From Amoeboaphelidium protococcarum (taxonomy: Eukaryota > Aphelidiomycota > Aphelidea), in contig JALECJ010000056.1 in assembly GCA_023515745.1 (NCBI GenBank), forward strand, positions 248,001 to 312,000: a stretch of 64,000 bases of DNA, in the 5' to 3' direction. The position numbers were made by a program, and so were the translations under genes. Below the pieces are notes generated by a model. The model saw nothing but the letters and a program-made list of their open reading frames with translations, did no database searches and had not been told where the DNA came from. Of the stretch, positions 1-11,019 are shown piece by piece; positions within the stretch are counted from its first letter, which is position 1; every line of letters starts with the position of its first letter.

Positions 1-1
1 T

Positions 2-610
2 AAATGTGGTCTATGTCGTATTGGTAGAGGACTTGGTATCGATTACTTTCACTGTGATAAATGTAATGTCTGCCTCGCGATGAATCTGAAAGATAATCAT
101 CGTTGCATTGAGCGTAATTTGGATCAAAATTGCCCGATTTGTGAAGATTATATGTTCACTAGCACGAGCACGGTAATCTTTATGGCTTGTGGGCATAGTA
201 TTCATTTAACATGTTACAATGAACATATCAAGAACTCTTATCAGTGTCCCATCTGTTGGAAATCTCTTTCTAATATGAACGCGTACTTTCAGCAGATTGA
301 TAAAATGCTCGAGAATCATACCATGCCTGCGGAGTATGAAGACTTTTACAGTGTAATCCTGTGCAATGACTGCGAGGAGAAGAGTAAGACCAAGTATCAC
401 TTCCTCTATCACAAGTGTCAATGCTGTGGCTCATACAATACCAAAGTGCTACAAACTCAGCAAGAGCGTCAAGTGAATCCACTTAGTGGCAACCTTGAAG
501 TCCCGATGGCCGCTGGTAATTTGGCTAGTCCAGACGTTGAGAATTCATCTGGCTCCAGACCGCGCTCAGTGTCCTCAAGCTCTGCTGACTAGCGAAATAA
601 TAGGACTTGA
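2..610 (+). CDS. RCHY1: RCHY1/Pirh2-like RING E3 ubiquitin ligase (5' truncated)
   Basis: The frame is open from base 2, so the start and the CHY zinc finger lie outside the window. What remains is the end of the CTCHY region (CGLCRIGRG, then FHCDKCNVCLA), a C3H2C3 RING (CPICEDYM, then CGHSIH, then CPICWKSL) and a C-terminal zinc ribbon (ILCNDCEEKS, then CQCCGS). That order is diagnostic of the RCHY1/Pirh2 family, E3 ligases that ubiquitinate regulators such as p53 in animals; the substrate here is unknown. A TAG at 590 reads as Gln and the frame ends at TGA 608-610. The tail is Ser-rich and disordered. A convergent NMNAT gene ends 99 bp downstream on the other strand. Confidence 0.9.
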
Positions 611-709
611 TTACTCTAAATGAGAGAGATATAATATTGTACAAAAAATTGCGCGTTTATTAACATCTTTAATGGTTTATAACCTGGTAAATCGTTCACC
701 TAAGATTTT

Positions 710-1543
710 TCATTCCAAAAATAGTCGATTCTCGTGAATGTATTTGACAACACTATCAGGTACGAGATACTTTATGCTGAAGCCCCTCTTGACAAAGAGA
801 CGAACTTTGGTGGAGGAAATGTCATTCTAGATCAATTGCTTGATAACAAACACATTCTTACGATGCATGTATAAGATGTCATCTTCCAGCAGGAAGCTAT
901 GAGTATCTGCCCCAGTTCGCTCTAGCACTAAGCACCCGTAATCGCCCAGAATATGATGAAGATCTTGAACATCCCACAGATTGGGGATTTGGAAACTCTC
1001 AATCAAATCTCCACCAGCTAGTAGCATTAGTCTTATAGGCCGAGATGGCTTCATCTTCTCATTTAGTTCGCGGTGGAAATGATCCAACACAATGGCTGTC
1101 CGCTGAAATACGCTCTACTAACTCTCCCATTCATCCACCATAAGCCAGTCGCTTCCACCATTATCAAGAGCAAGTTTGAGCATGTTGACGCGATGCTTCG
1201 CCGGTGCCAATCCATGCTTATTATACGCATCACTCACCGGACTGAAATACCCACCCAATAACTAGAATCCTTATCCACCCACATTCATCACTCTGCTTAT
1301 CGTGTCCACCTGAGCGACGCTTTCTACATTACCTTGACTGATGGTAGCGTTCTATTATTAAATGCTTGCAGGATTTTCAGGCAGAGTGGTCACTATAAAA
1401 TCCTTGGCCATCTCAAACATGCGCATATGCAGATACGTCACGGGTGAAAATGATCCACATGCAACGATAACCAGCGGTTACCTAGGATCGCTCTCATCTA
1501 TGGCTTTGAGTTTATGAGTTGGGAACCGGTATTCTTACGCCAT
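710..1543 (-). CDS. NMNAT: Nicotinamide/nicotinate mononucleotide adenylyltransferase
   Basis: This is a 277-residue single-exon gene from ATG 1541-1543 to TGA 710-712. The nucleotidyl-transferase signature [10 protein letters not shown] lies at about residues 30-39, followed by [28 protein letters not shown] and [18 protein letters not shown] near the C-terminus is the second ATP-binding motif. These are the signatures of eukaryotic NMNAT, which makes NAD+ from NMN and ATP. An insertion of about 25 residues between MFE and GGYF contains a QQQ run written TAA-TAA-TAG; it could instead be an unrecognised intron, though the frame stays open. The gene is head-to-head with TIM21, 247 bp apart. 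Confidence 0.93.
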
Positions 1544-1790
1544 GTTAATTTTTGAGAAGATAATTTTTAAAAATGCTAATAAATTAAACTTTGAACTGTG
1601 CAGTAATAGCCTTATACCTTACACTCCTGTATGATATATCGAACAGAACAGAAGTGAGGGCGTAAAAGAGTAAAATTGCAGCGACAACTTTGCGAGAACG
1701 ACGCGTGTGTCTTCTGCCTTTTTCCGCGCGCCTGCTGTGACGATTGAATTATATCATCAGAATAGAATTAGAAACGACATGTAGAACACT

Positions 1791-2426
1791 ATGAATTTAT
1801 TATTCAGGTAAAACTATTCAACTGCACTTAGACGCTTATACTCTTAAGCGGCGCCTTAAAATAATGGAAATAAGCCGTAAAAGTCGCTAAAGTTGGTCCG
1901 ACTGCAGTAGAGAAATGAGCTAGCCAATTTGGACAATCTTTCATGGAGTTAAATGACACCGGGATAACGCGTCGTTTACACTGGTAGATAAACATCATAC
2001 GTTGGTCTAGTTACTGCAGGATTGGGACTTACTGCCACGATTGGATACCTGTTATTTAGTGAACTATCCGGCTATGATCCTATTGGAAATTTCATCACCG
2101 GTAAAAGGCATATATCATTCACCAAAGTGTATGACGAATGTCTTCAACTGGCCAAAGATAATGAGAACGCCAAGCTTATCCTTGGTGAACCAATCAAAGG
2201 TTACATTCAGCACAATAGAGGCAATAGTAATGTGCACGGAATCATGTATGACTCTAATGGCAAGGCATTTACGCGTTTCTCTGTCAGCGGATCAATAGCC
2301 AATGGTTAGATCAGTGTTTGGATGGCTGATAATGGCCAAGTGCAGTATGCAGTCCTGGAATCACCAGCTGCTGGATACCCATCCAAGAGAGTTGTACTGA
2401 GAAATATTGATCAATAAGACGCTTGA
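1791..2426 (+). CDS. TIM21: Mitochondrial inner-membrane translocase subunit Tim21
   Basis: A 211-residue protein. The N-terminal ~45 residues are basic, Ser/Gln-rich and lack acidic residues (MNLLFRQNYSTALRRLYSQ), as expected of a mitochondrial presequence. One membrane segment follows (VGLVTAGLGLTATIGYLLF), then a soluble domain with LGEPIKGYIQHNRGN and a C-terminal VVLRNIDQ, matching the Tim21 intermembrane-space fold. Tim21 links the TOM and TIM23 complexes and couples TIM23 to respiratory chain complexes. The ATG at 1791 was chosen because it gives the whole presequence; ATG 1953 is possible but would remove it. A GT at 1808 was considered as a donor and is not needed. Confidence 0.82.
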
Positions 2427-2526
2427 TATCATAGCCCTGAATCTTATACACGAGTATTATTATTAGAAAATTTATCGTATGACTATTTTATTTACACATC
2501 CATTTAGTCATATATATTTAGTCGTA

Positions 2527-3243
2527 TCACATTACATCTTTGTATCCAATACCATTAAACATTTTTTTGGGCTTAAGTTTCCCCTCTTGCCTTTATAGAA
2601 ATTAATCATTATCCCAAATTTTGCGATACATGTGATACATTTTCACCACGTCTGTCTTGTTATTGTACTTTGGTCTGGATGAGGATTGATTTATTACTCT
2701 TTAGTGTTTGGTCGAAGTTTATCTTTGATCTGAGGTCGATATCTGTTATTAACGTTGCACTTTTATGAGTTGACGAACTGATAATAAATCAACTTGATTT
2801 TGTATAATTGCACGTTTAAAATTTATACCATTTATAAGAGGAGGAGCAGAGGCATCATGAATGTTATCTTCACGCAGTCTTCTCTATTCATGACGGAGAT
2901 CATAGAGGATATCATCAATAACATCCTCTGGTACATCATGATAACCCATCTGTTTCAATTCACCCAAGACTTATTATCGACTGAATTCCATTTAATTGTA
3001 ATCTTATTAAAATTAAGTTTATACATCCTGATCACTTAGTGAATACTGTATTCCAACTTTAGAGTCTACTGAGGTAGTAGAGATATCATACGATTCAAAT
3101 GGTACGGGAAATTTATCGTTGGGAGCATTCAACTAATCTGGCTGATTGTTGAATTCTTTTACAAACTAATCCAACAGCTCTTCAGTGTATGACAATCCAA
3201 GCTAATCCAAATGTCTCTATATCTCCTCTTTACTCAACTGCAT
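2527..3243 (-). CDS. HYLS1: HYLS1-like centriolar protein
   Basis: A 238-residue single-exon gene. The N-terminus (LSKEEIQRHLDQLGLSYTEE) and an internal segment (LGELKQMGYHDVPEDVIDDI) resemble the N-terminal helical motif of HYLS1. A C-terminal segment, VVKMYHMYRKIWDNDQF (about residues 201-217), resembles the conserved HYLS1 box. HYLS1 is a centriole-associated protein needed for ciliogenesis in animals. The middle is Gln-rich and low in complexity, with many TAA/TAG codons. The call rests on short motifs and is moderate. It is tail-to-tail with TIM21 (100 bp) and head-to-head with PIG-T (212 bp). Confidence 0.58.
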
Positions 3244-3455
3244 TGTTATAATTTATACTTTTTGGTTTCAAACACGGCGGAGGTTTCTCACTGGGAAGCC
3301 CGCAAGAATGCCAAAATTAAACGGTATGCTTCTCAGCTGTACTTGCGGCAAGCTCTTTAACGACAGACCGACGCGCTTTCTCTTTTCCGTATTGTTTCGA
3401 ACGTGGACGCTTGCTTTGTAAAGGACGATTGTGAATAGAAATTCAGTGAATAAAG

Positions 3456-4955
3456 ATGCTCTCAATTGCAGATTTGTACAGCAAAGTATTGCTGATATTT
3501 AGCGTCATGGTCATAATACTTAGTTCTCAAGTGTATGGATATTCTGAAGAGTTGAAAATTGATTTTATCAAGAAGGATTATGTGAGGTTTCGAATGACAT
3601 TCAGGGTGGAGGTGGATTAAATGCTGCGACAGGGCTTTATTTATGATGATGGAGACGTTCTGCAGCTTGCTCTCACCAGAGGAAATGTTAATCCCTTTGT
3701 ATCCTAGAGTGTGGATGGATATGGAAGTTTTTACCCCGAGCCTAATGGACTCTTGATAGCGTATCGTCCAGCATCACCTGATAAATTACCCATGTCCGAT
3801 GTTGAGCAATTGTTTAGTCGAGTATCTTCAGCTTTTTGTAGTACCGTTTAATTTGGAAAGTCTGGCTTTAATAGCATTGTGGCTATTGACGATCACACGT
3901 ATAGATTGAGTAGTTTGAATGAGGCTGTCTGTACTGAAAATCTTACTCCACTCCTCAAGCTTCTTCCTACTTACAACGCACCTAAAGGAACTGGTATCCG
4001 TGGTATTATAAATCCATACAAAATACTTGACTCTCATTATCATTCCTTCCAATTGAATATAGATGAGCATATTGCTGAAATTTAAATTGAATCTCTGTAT
4101 AAAATTGGACATGATGGTGTTTGGGGTTTGCAAAAGTTGCTAGGAGGTTAGATTGAAAGATTGAGCCTTGTCTCTGAATAAACTGTGGTTGTAGTGGAGT
4201 ATGATTCTGCACTTCATAACGTGTCTCTTGATAAAAAATGCTCAACTTAAGAATCTATGGGATCAGTGCGACGATGTATCTACTCTGAATCTGACGTTAT
4301 TGGTTAGATTTCTGGCACAGCGAAGTCATAGGGTGATACATTGAGTACTTCCTAAATCTAAATCTCTAAATACATTTCTGGTCGTGGGGACGACTATGGA
4401 TAAATGCATATTGAAATCAGCCGACATTGTACGAGTGATCAATTGAATACCGCATAATAAGTTGAAAATCATGATGTTTACCCGTGGTTCCTAATGCTAT
4501 GGATGCACACTCTTAAGGTGTAGCCGCCAACTGCTCTGACAGGCCCCATGTCGTATCAGAAAGCTATTGACCGCGTCCATCCATCTGTTATTAAATTAAA
4601 CCTTAATCTGCCGTGCGGGAATACAAATATTACGTTTGATTATGATAAAAGACTTTTGTAGTACTCAGAGTATCCCCCTGATCCAAGTAGAGGATACGAT
4701 ATTGGCCCTGCTTGGCTGAAATTGTCAGACAATCAGACTGTATATAGTAAAAATGTTTTAATGACACTGGCTCAACCTGACTTCAGTATGCCGTACAATG
4801 TGATAACACTGACTAGCACCGTTATTGCCTTGTACTTTGGGTCAATGTATAATCTTATGGTAAGGGACTTTTATGATGCTAAAACGAGTCGCGGTGGTCT
4901 TAAAGGCCTGATACACAAGTTGATCAAGAAGCTTTTTGGTCGATTCATGAAATGA
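3456..4955 (+). CDS. PIGT: GPI transamidase subunit PIG-T (Gpi16)
   Basis: A 499-residue single-exon gene. The N-terminal signal peptide is hydrophobic (VLLIFSVMVIILSSQVYG). A large lumenal domain follows, with PIG-T landmarks YPWFLMLWMHTL, then LPCGNTNITFDYD, YSEYPPDPSRGYDIGPAW, and a C-terminal transmembrane helix (YNVITLTSTVIALYFGSMYNL) before a short basic tail. PIG-T is the core subunit of the ER complex that cleaves the GPI-attachment signal and transfers proteins to GPI. It occurs with the GPI mannosyltransferase gene (16216-17367) and several candidate GPI-anchored products in the same window. In-frame TAA/TAG occur many times and the end is TGA 4953-4955. Confidence 0.93.
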
Positions 4956-5396
4956 AAAGTCAGCTTTGTATAAAATAGTTTCCTACGCATTTTTATGTTA
5001 ATTCAATGCATCATTTAAATCTTTTATTGATAGCTCTTACTACCAGTCTTACTACAATCTATGATCAAAATGCTCTGTGCTTTGTCGTTTCACAATCGCT
5101 CGTGGAGTGTTTGTCGTTCACAGCCCGGTCGGAAACAAATCGGAACAAATCGCTCGCTCATTCGGACTCTCCAACTTGACGCGCGTGGAGATTTTTCTCG
5201 CTTTTTCGTTTCAACTGCTCCGCTTTAGAAATAAGACTAGACTGAGTGAGTATCTTCTGTATAGTAGACTTAAGACTCTTCACTCACTGAAGTTGTGACA
5301 CATATTTACACACACTATTTGCTGTCTTTATTGATATTTCTAAGTGTGTGCATTGGAATCATCTCAGTTTGGTTATTTGTTATATCAATTATCATC
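4956..5396 (+). promoter_or_regulatory. Intergenic/5' region of cyclin gene with TCGTTTC motifs
   Basis: No gene is supported in this 441-bp stretch. TCGTTTC occurs twice (5085-5091 and 5206-5212) within CG-richer sequence containing TCGCTCG and GACGCGCGTGG. Similar sequence lies upstream of several other genes in the window, so this is probably the promoter or 5' UTR of the cyclin gene. This is inference from recurrence only. Confidence 0.4.
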
Positions 5397-7909
5397 ATGA
5401 CTATTGTGCAGTCTGAGAGTGGACAAGCTGAAACAGATTCTGAGTAAGTTTTACATCGATTTATCAGTCAGTCATCAACTGTATCATCATTATCTCTATT
5501 GTGGTAGGAATTTAAATAGCTCAAGAATATCAGCACTTAAAGAGCTGAATACAATGTCTGCCTCTAATAAGGTATTTATAATGTCTCTACATGTCCATTT
5601 CAATACGTCTATTACATACTTGTATTCATGTACTGTGTAGGAGAGGGCGAAGAGAGCGCTAATTGATGGCTATGATGAGAGTCTTACTCCTACAAACAAA
5701 CACTGTTCAGTGTCTGATATAAGACGTGCTGGTTCTATGCTCCCAAGTAGTAATAAAAAGTTGAGAATGGACCAAGCTGACTCTATGGGTGCAAATGTTC
5801 TATCGTCGACAGAATATATAAAGTCTGGGCTTGGTTGGTCTTACAATGCTAAAGTGTTTGTTCCTGTGGAGTCGCACTGTTCGCCATCTCTAAGACGGTT
5901 TAACCGCCACTCTTCATCAAAGGTGGATAGAGTGCGTATGTCCACCAAGGAGATGTTCAATAACGAATCTTTGGCCAAAATATCGATCTATGATGAGTCG
6001 CTGGATAACACTGATGGCGATGGCAATGCTAGGAGTTCATCAGCCAAGGAGAATCTTATTAGTTTTGTGGAAAAATAACCAGATGCAACTAGCGGGTTTA
6101 CTTTTACATGTCAAGAGCCAATGTCTGTAGCTTCAAACTCTCCAGATGATACTCCATTCTTTAAAGGTGATAATTTCAACTTTGGGGACAGGACTGTTGA
6201 TTTTTGTTAGTGGTAAAGTTAAAGTACTGCAAGCGCTAAAGCTTTACCACATGCCTCTCTGTCTAACAGTGGATTGGGAGTGTTTGTCAAACCAACCGCT
6301 AAAAAGGCACATCTCTTGCCTTGTAATGCTATTGCTTCATCTCCTCAACTCGATGTTAGCAAGGATTTATACTGTTCCGAGACTTTAGATACATCCTTAC
6401 TCTAGTAATAGGCTGGCAAGCTGCAGAATAATCTCAACAACTCGTATATTACATCAGGTACAATGAATATTTCTCTGGATCCTTTTATTGGCACATCTCC
6501 TCTAGTATTACATGGAGAGACCGTCTAAAATGCTTCTGCGGGAGTGGATGATGCAAAGCCAAAGCACTCTTCAGCCTTTTATCCTTTGTGCTCAATTCCT
6601 CTATAGACACCGCAAGATATCTTAAATGAGCTCAATGATGACGAAAATGTATTCGATCCTGACTGTGATGTCGACGGCGAAGATGATGATCTGAGTCAAC
6701 ACTTTGAACTCTACGATGCACTTGATGATAATGGATGTTCAAGAAAGTGGATCAAATTCAAGTATGAGCTATATCTTCCCGGCTGCTCTTCAAGGCTATC
6801 GACCTCTTCTCCGTACGATTTGAGACGAGTTTTGAAGACCCCAAAAAGTCCATGGCCTCAGAATCTTCCCAAGATCTCAGCTTTGCTCTCTGAAGAAATT
6901 TAATTTCGGAATGACATTTGGACGGCGTGGAGAGAAGTTGAGGAAACGTATTTGCCTAATCCTCATTACTTTCAGTACTAGGAACTCAACCCTGGTATGA
7001 GAATGATTATTGTGAACTGGATGATGGAGACTTCAACAGACATGAAGCTGCACAGGGAAACGTTCCAGTTGGCTCTCAACTATCTGGATAGATTTTATTC
7101 TATTACAACAAAGATATCTAACGACTTGCATCAGATTGTCGCTGCGGCGTGTCTTTTTATTGCATCAAAGAAGGAGGAAATATAGCCACCACCGGTCAAA
7201 GAAATCATTCGCTTTACAGGTGGCAACAATCTCAGTGTGGGTTAATTTAATGCTGTGGAACTGGCTATTGTTTAGGTAAGTTTTAATAGCTTTGTACATT
7301 TATATTTATCCATTTGGAGTTATCATTGCCGTATTGTAGAGTTTGCACTGGAGACTTACGCCTCCTACCTACTTTGACTGGCTGTGTTTATATATGCGGA
7401 AGGCAACCATGGTGTATCCTGAACTGTTTCCAGCGACAAGTGCTGTAAAGAGCAGTAAGCAATGTTATCCACCAGAGCCTTATCATTTTCGGCTTGATAT
7501 ATTCAGAGACGCGCTGCAGAATATTGATATATTCCTACATTTAAAAATGTCTCTGGAATTTACGCCTAGTGTTGTAGCGGCGGCTGCCTTCTATGTTGCG
7601 TGCGAGTGCCGACTCCCTGTGTCGAATGATCCGGAGGATGAATTGCAAAGAATTGAGATGTGCACTGGCTATTCACTGGGAGACATTAATGATTGTATCA
7701 ACTGCATAAGAGTCTATGTACTGACAAGGCGCGATTATCTTCCTGCGGTTGAACGTAATGTGGAGATATCAAGAAGTTAGGATAAGGATATTTATCAGGA
7801 TTACATTCCAAACTTGGACGAGTTTTTCCAGCAGTTTGACACTACCTGGGACTTTCGCCATGACGAGGACTTTGTGTTGCCCGTCGGTCCTGACTTGGAC
7901 TTGCTGTGA
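5397..7909 (+). CDS. CCNE: G1/S cyclin, E-type
   Basis: Exons 5397-5443, 5508-5571, 5641-7275 and 7340-7909 encode 771 residues. The introns (64, 69 and 64 nt) start GTAAGT, GTATTT and GTAAGT and end TAG. The cyclin box starts near residue 485: MRMIIVNWMMETS, then LHRETFQLALNYLDRFYS, LFIASKKEEI and LHWRLTPPTYFDWL. The LHRETF..A pattern and the spacing to the second fold fit cyclin E better than A or B. About 480 N-terminal residues are Ser-rich and acidic and probably disordered. Cyclin E activates CDK2-type kinases at S-phase entry. An AATAAA lies 26 nt past the stop. The second cyclin fold extends through LKMSLEFTPSVVAAAAFYVA. Confidence 0.87.
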
Positions 7910-8536
7910 TGATTGACCGTTCTACCGTGATTGTAATAAAGAAATATTGTATGCTATATGGCGCTTTTGAACGTCATCTTCTTACTTTAGGCGTCATTAA
8001 ATCTTGCTTTCTAGTTGTGGCTAGAATATTGTAGAGATGATATTTTAATTGATATTGCATGATAGTTGGCGCAACAATGACGCGTACATCATTAGCCGTT
8101 CATTGTTTATATTAGATAGTTCAGTGCTATTTTGACTCTGCAAATTGAAATGTATTATTGCAACAGATATTGCAGCGTTTTGGACCGTAACGGAACAATG
8201 AACATCTTACGATATTTACTCTCAATGCGGTGGTAAAGTAAGACGTGTATTTATCCTTAGTAGTATTTAGGTCCAGTCTTACTGCAATTACTGCCTCGCT
8301 CTCTGAATAGTCACAGCCTCTACAATCCTGTTTGTGTTACATGAAATGGTCGCACATAGATCAAGGAACTCGCATGGTTTCAGTTGTACAACAGCATCGT
8401 GTTAGTGATTGGCTGGTCTGAATGCTTGGCGAATCTCAGTCACCTCCATGTAATGGTACAAGTCTACTTTATATATGTGAGACACAATTGTACATCTTTC
8501 TGCACTACAAATTAATTTACCAGCTCCGTATTTAAT
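7910..8536. other. Intergenic, 627 bp
   Basis: AATAAA at 7935-7940 is a likely polyadenylation signal for the cyclin gene. Both strands hold only short frames without recognisable motifs. The last ~100 bp presumably include the 5' UTR of the secreted protein at 8537. Confidence 0.45.
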
Positions 8537-10009
8537 ATGCATTTTAGTGGTAATACTACATCTTTAGGTTTAGTGCTTCTGATTGTCACGTCTGCTTGGG
8601 CTCTGCCGGAGAATATGGAACCATAAGGTGCTAATATTATCAAGTGTCGTCTAAGAGAATTAAATTAAAATCAGTATGGCAATAGCAACAGTGATACTAG
8701 TAGCTCTCCTGGTCAGATTGCGTCTAAGCAGTATGGAATGCCGTAAGAGTCTTACTTAAACTGCGGTAGTGACCGCTGTGACGCGGTTCACAAAAGCGAA
8801 TCCTCCGCTACCCCATGCTCCACTAGTGTAGAAAGTAGTATAGTTCAGACCAAGACTCCCGAGTCATCTACTTCTATAGTAACCTCTTCTCAGTCTGTGG
8901 AAACTCCTAATTCAACAACGTCGGTGCCTCCTTCGTCTTTAAGTACGCTAACGACTAGTCGTGTTTCTACAAACACCCCGGAGATTACGACTTCCGTGCC
9001 TCCGTCACCGTATGAGCCTCCAAAGTAACCTCCATCTCCGACACCGACTCCTCACAAGCCTTAAAATCCTCCTCCTCCGCCAAAAGAGCCACCAACGAAA
9101 CCGCTTTCTCCTCCTGCTCCCAATCGTCATCCGTCGCCATCTCCCGAGTAACCTCCTGCTCCGCCTACTTTTCCGACACCGACTCCTCATAAACCACCCC
9201 ATAAACCACCTCGCAAACCTAATAATCCTCCGCCTCCACCGAAAGAGCCACCAACGAAACTGTTTTCTCCTCCTGCTCCCACACCTCATCCGTCGCCAGC
9301 TCCTCCGCCTCCTGCTAAACTGCCTACGCCACTCTCATAGAAACCCTTAGTTCCCGCACCGCCTCCTCCACCTCCACCTGTAGCTGAAGAGCCACCTACG
9401 GACAATGGTAGTAGCTGTTGCGCATCCCCTCTGGTGTTTGATGTCAACTACGATTGGCGCGTGTAAGTCAAATTTGGCACCGGTATCTGGTTGGATCCTA
9501 GTAATGTAACTGAACTACATGCCGGAGCTGATGGTGGTGATGTGATGCTGGCAATGCCTGATATGAACGGAAATGGTCAAATTGATATCGAAGAAGTGTT
9601 TGGTAACAGAACATTAAGTCCTTTTACTAATGTGTCTTATAAGGCAGCGAATGGTTTCGAAGCTTTACATAAATTGGCAATTGAAGCTGATGCTTAACCT
9701 TTATGTACAGAAAAATCTGCTAATCCTAAAGACAAGTCTGTATTAGTATCTCTACCAAAACTGAAAGCATGTCTGTAAAAATATGGTCATGATCTTGGCT
9801 TCATAAGTGGGGATAATGTGAAGGTATTGTAACCTCTGAATCAAGTGGACACTGTTGATGTAGTTGATTATGTTGAGACTCCTGATGACTGTAAAGGTGG
9901 CATGAAGCATGCTCAGAAGGGTCATTATTATGATAAAGCTGGTCATGAATGGCGCGTCGATGATGTTTGGTTCATGACCGGAACTCCGTACAGTAAAGGG
10001 CTTATTTGA
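8537..10009 (+). CDS. Secreted Ser/Thr/Pro-rich protein with C-terminal EF-hand-like domain (paralog A)
   Basis: A 490-residue single-exon gene with no family I can name. An N-terminal hydrophobic signal (LGLVLLIVTSAWALP) is followed by a short Cys segment (IIKCRLREL), a Ser/Thr-rich stretch (about 75-155) suited to O-glycosylation, and a proline-rich stalk (about 155-285) with PPPPPKEPPTK written twice. The C-terminal ~200 residues form a conserved domain starting SCCASPLVFDVNYDWRV and containing a canonical EF-hand loop, DMNGNGQIDIEE. Four further Cys suggest disulfides. The domain recurs almost unchanged in the gene at 31834-33513. The layout suggests a cell-surface or wall protein with a displayed calcium-binding head. 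The Pro-rich region creates long shadow frames on both strands. Confidence 0.85.
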
Positions 10010-10296
10010 TCATTTACCTAATGTTGTTGTAATATATCTTCTCTCTTTCACTCATCTTTATAATGTATTGTTTATTTTATTGTCTTCACTTGGCCATAGC
10101 TTAGAGTTAGCGCTAATCAATGGATGCTATTAATAGTTTTGGAAGTTTCCATCCAAGACTTCAAGATACTATTTTGGGAAGCATGATACTAAATCGAGAT
10201 ATACCGATCACTTAAAGAGCGGATTTAAATCTGATGACTTTCTTTTTCTAATTAAGACTTAAAATTTTAAAAGTATTATAATATTAAATATCAAGT

Positions 10297-10908
10297 ATGG
10301 TTGCAAACAAGCCAAACGTCGTTATTGCTTCTCTGGCTGCTGTGATCGGTTTCGCGTCTGGTCAAAGCGCGTATGATATGGCTGTGGTGAATGGCCAATT
10401 GCCTGCTATCTGTGACAAGATTGTTCAGTTTAATCAGTGTAACATGGATGCCAACAATGCTATGGCTGGCTGTAGTGCTGATCTGTCTGGAGTGCCAGAT
10501 ATCAAGTACTACCAGTGCTTGTGTGAAGGGCAGCAAAAGGCTCTGCAGTGTTACTCACTGTGTCCTCAAGACTTGGCTCTGCAGGGACAGAGACTGGCGC
10601 TGACTGATTCTGCAACTAACAGCTGTAACTACGTCAAGGATAATCCATAGCTGCTGCAGTAGGCCGAGGATGATGCCAAGGCAAAGGAGGAAGAGAAGAA
10701 GAATCCTCCATCATCAAAGTCTGGCAGCCGTAATAATAACAGTAACTCTACCAAGACTGAGGACAATCTGCCTCCACTGCCTAGCAGCAGCAACAGACCT
10801 CCTCCAACCACATTCATTACTAATGACGCAGACTCCATCTTTGGATCGTTTGCTCTGATCAATGCATTCATGTCCGTCGCTATTGCTGTGATCATTAGAA
10901 ATTTGTGA
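10297..10908 (+). CDS. GPI-anchored cysteine-rich cell-surface protein, fungal type
   Basis: A 203-residue single-exon gene. An N-terminal signal peptide (VVIASLAAVIGFASG) is followed by a Cys-rich ectodomain of about 75 residues with CNMDANNAMAGC, YYQCLCEGQQ and LQCYSLCPQD. The stalk is charged, then Asn/Ser/Pro-rich (about 117-175), and the gene ends in a hydrophobic tail (FALINAFMSVAIAVII) typical of a GPI-attachment signal. The C..CLC....L.CY..CP.D pattern recalls small GPI-anchored Ser/Thr-rich wall proteins of fungi; it resembles but does not fully match CFEM. PIG-T and PIG-M in this window could supply its anchor. TAG at 10648 reads as Gln; without it the anchor signal would be lost. 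Confidence 0.8.
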
Positions 10909-11019
10909 TCTTTATGAAGCTGGATAGATCAAACAATTTAATATGGTTGACTAATATTGAATGAATAGATTATATAATTGAGAAAGCAAAATATTTCCAT
11001 TTCATCATCACGTAAGTTA

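Noticed and set aside
8961-9350. Long frame in the proline-rich region, and its minus-strand partner at 9005-9289
   Set aside because: Out-of-phase shadows of the proline-rich stalk of the secreted protein; Leu/Arg-rich and meaningless. The same holds for 32525-32890.
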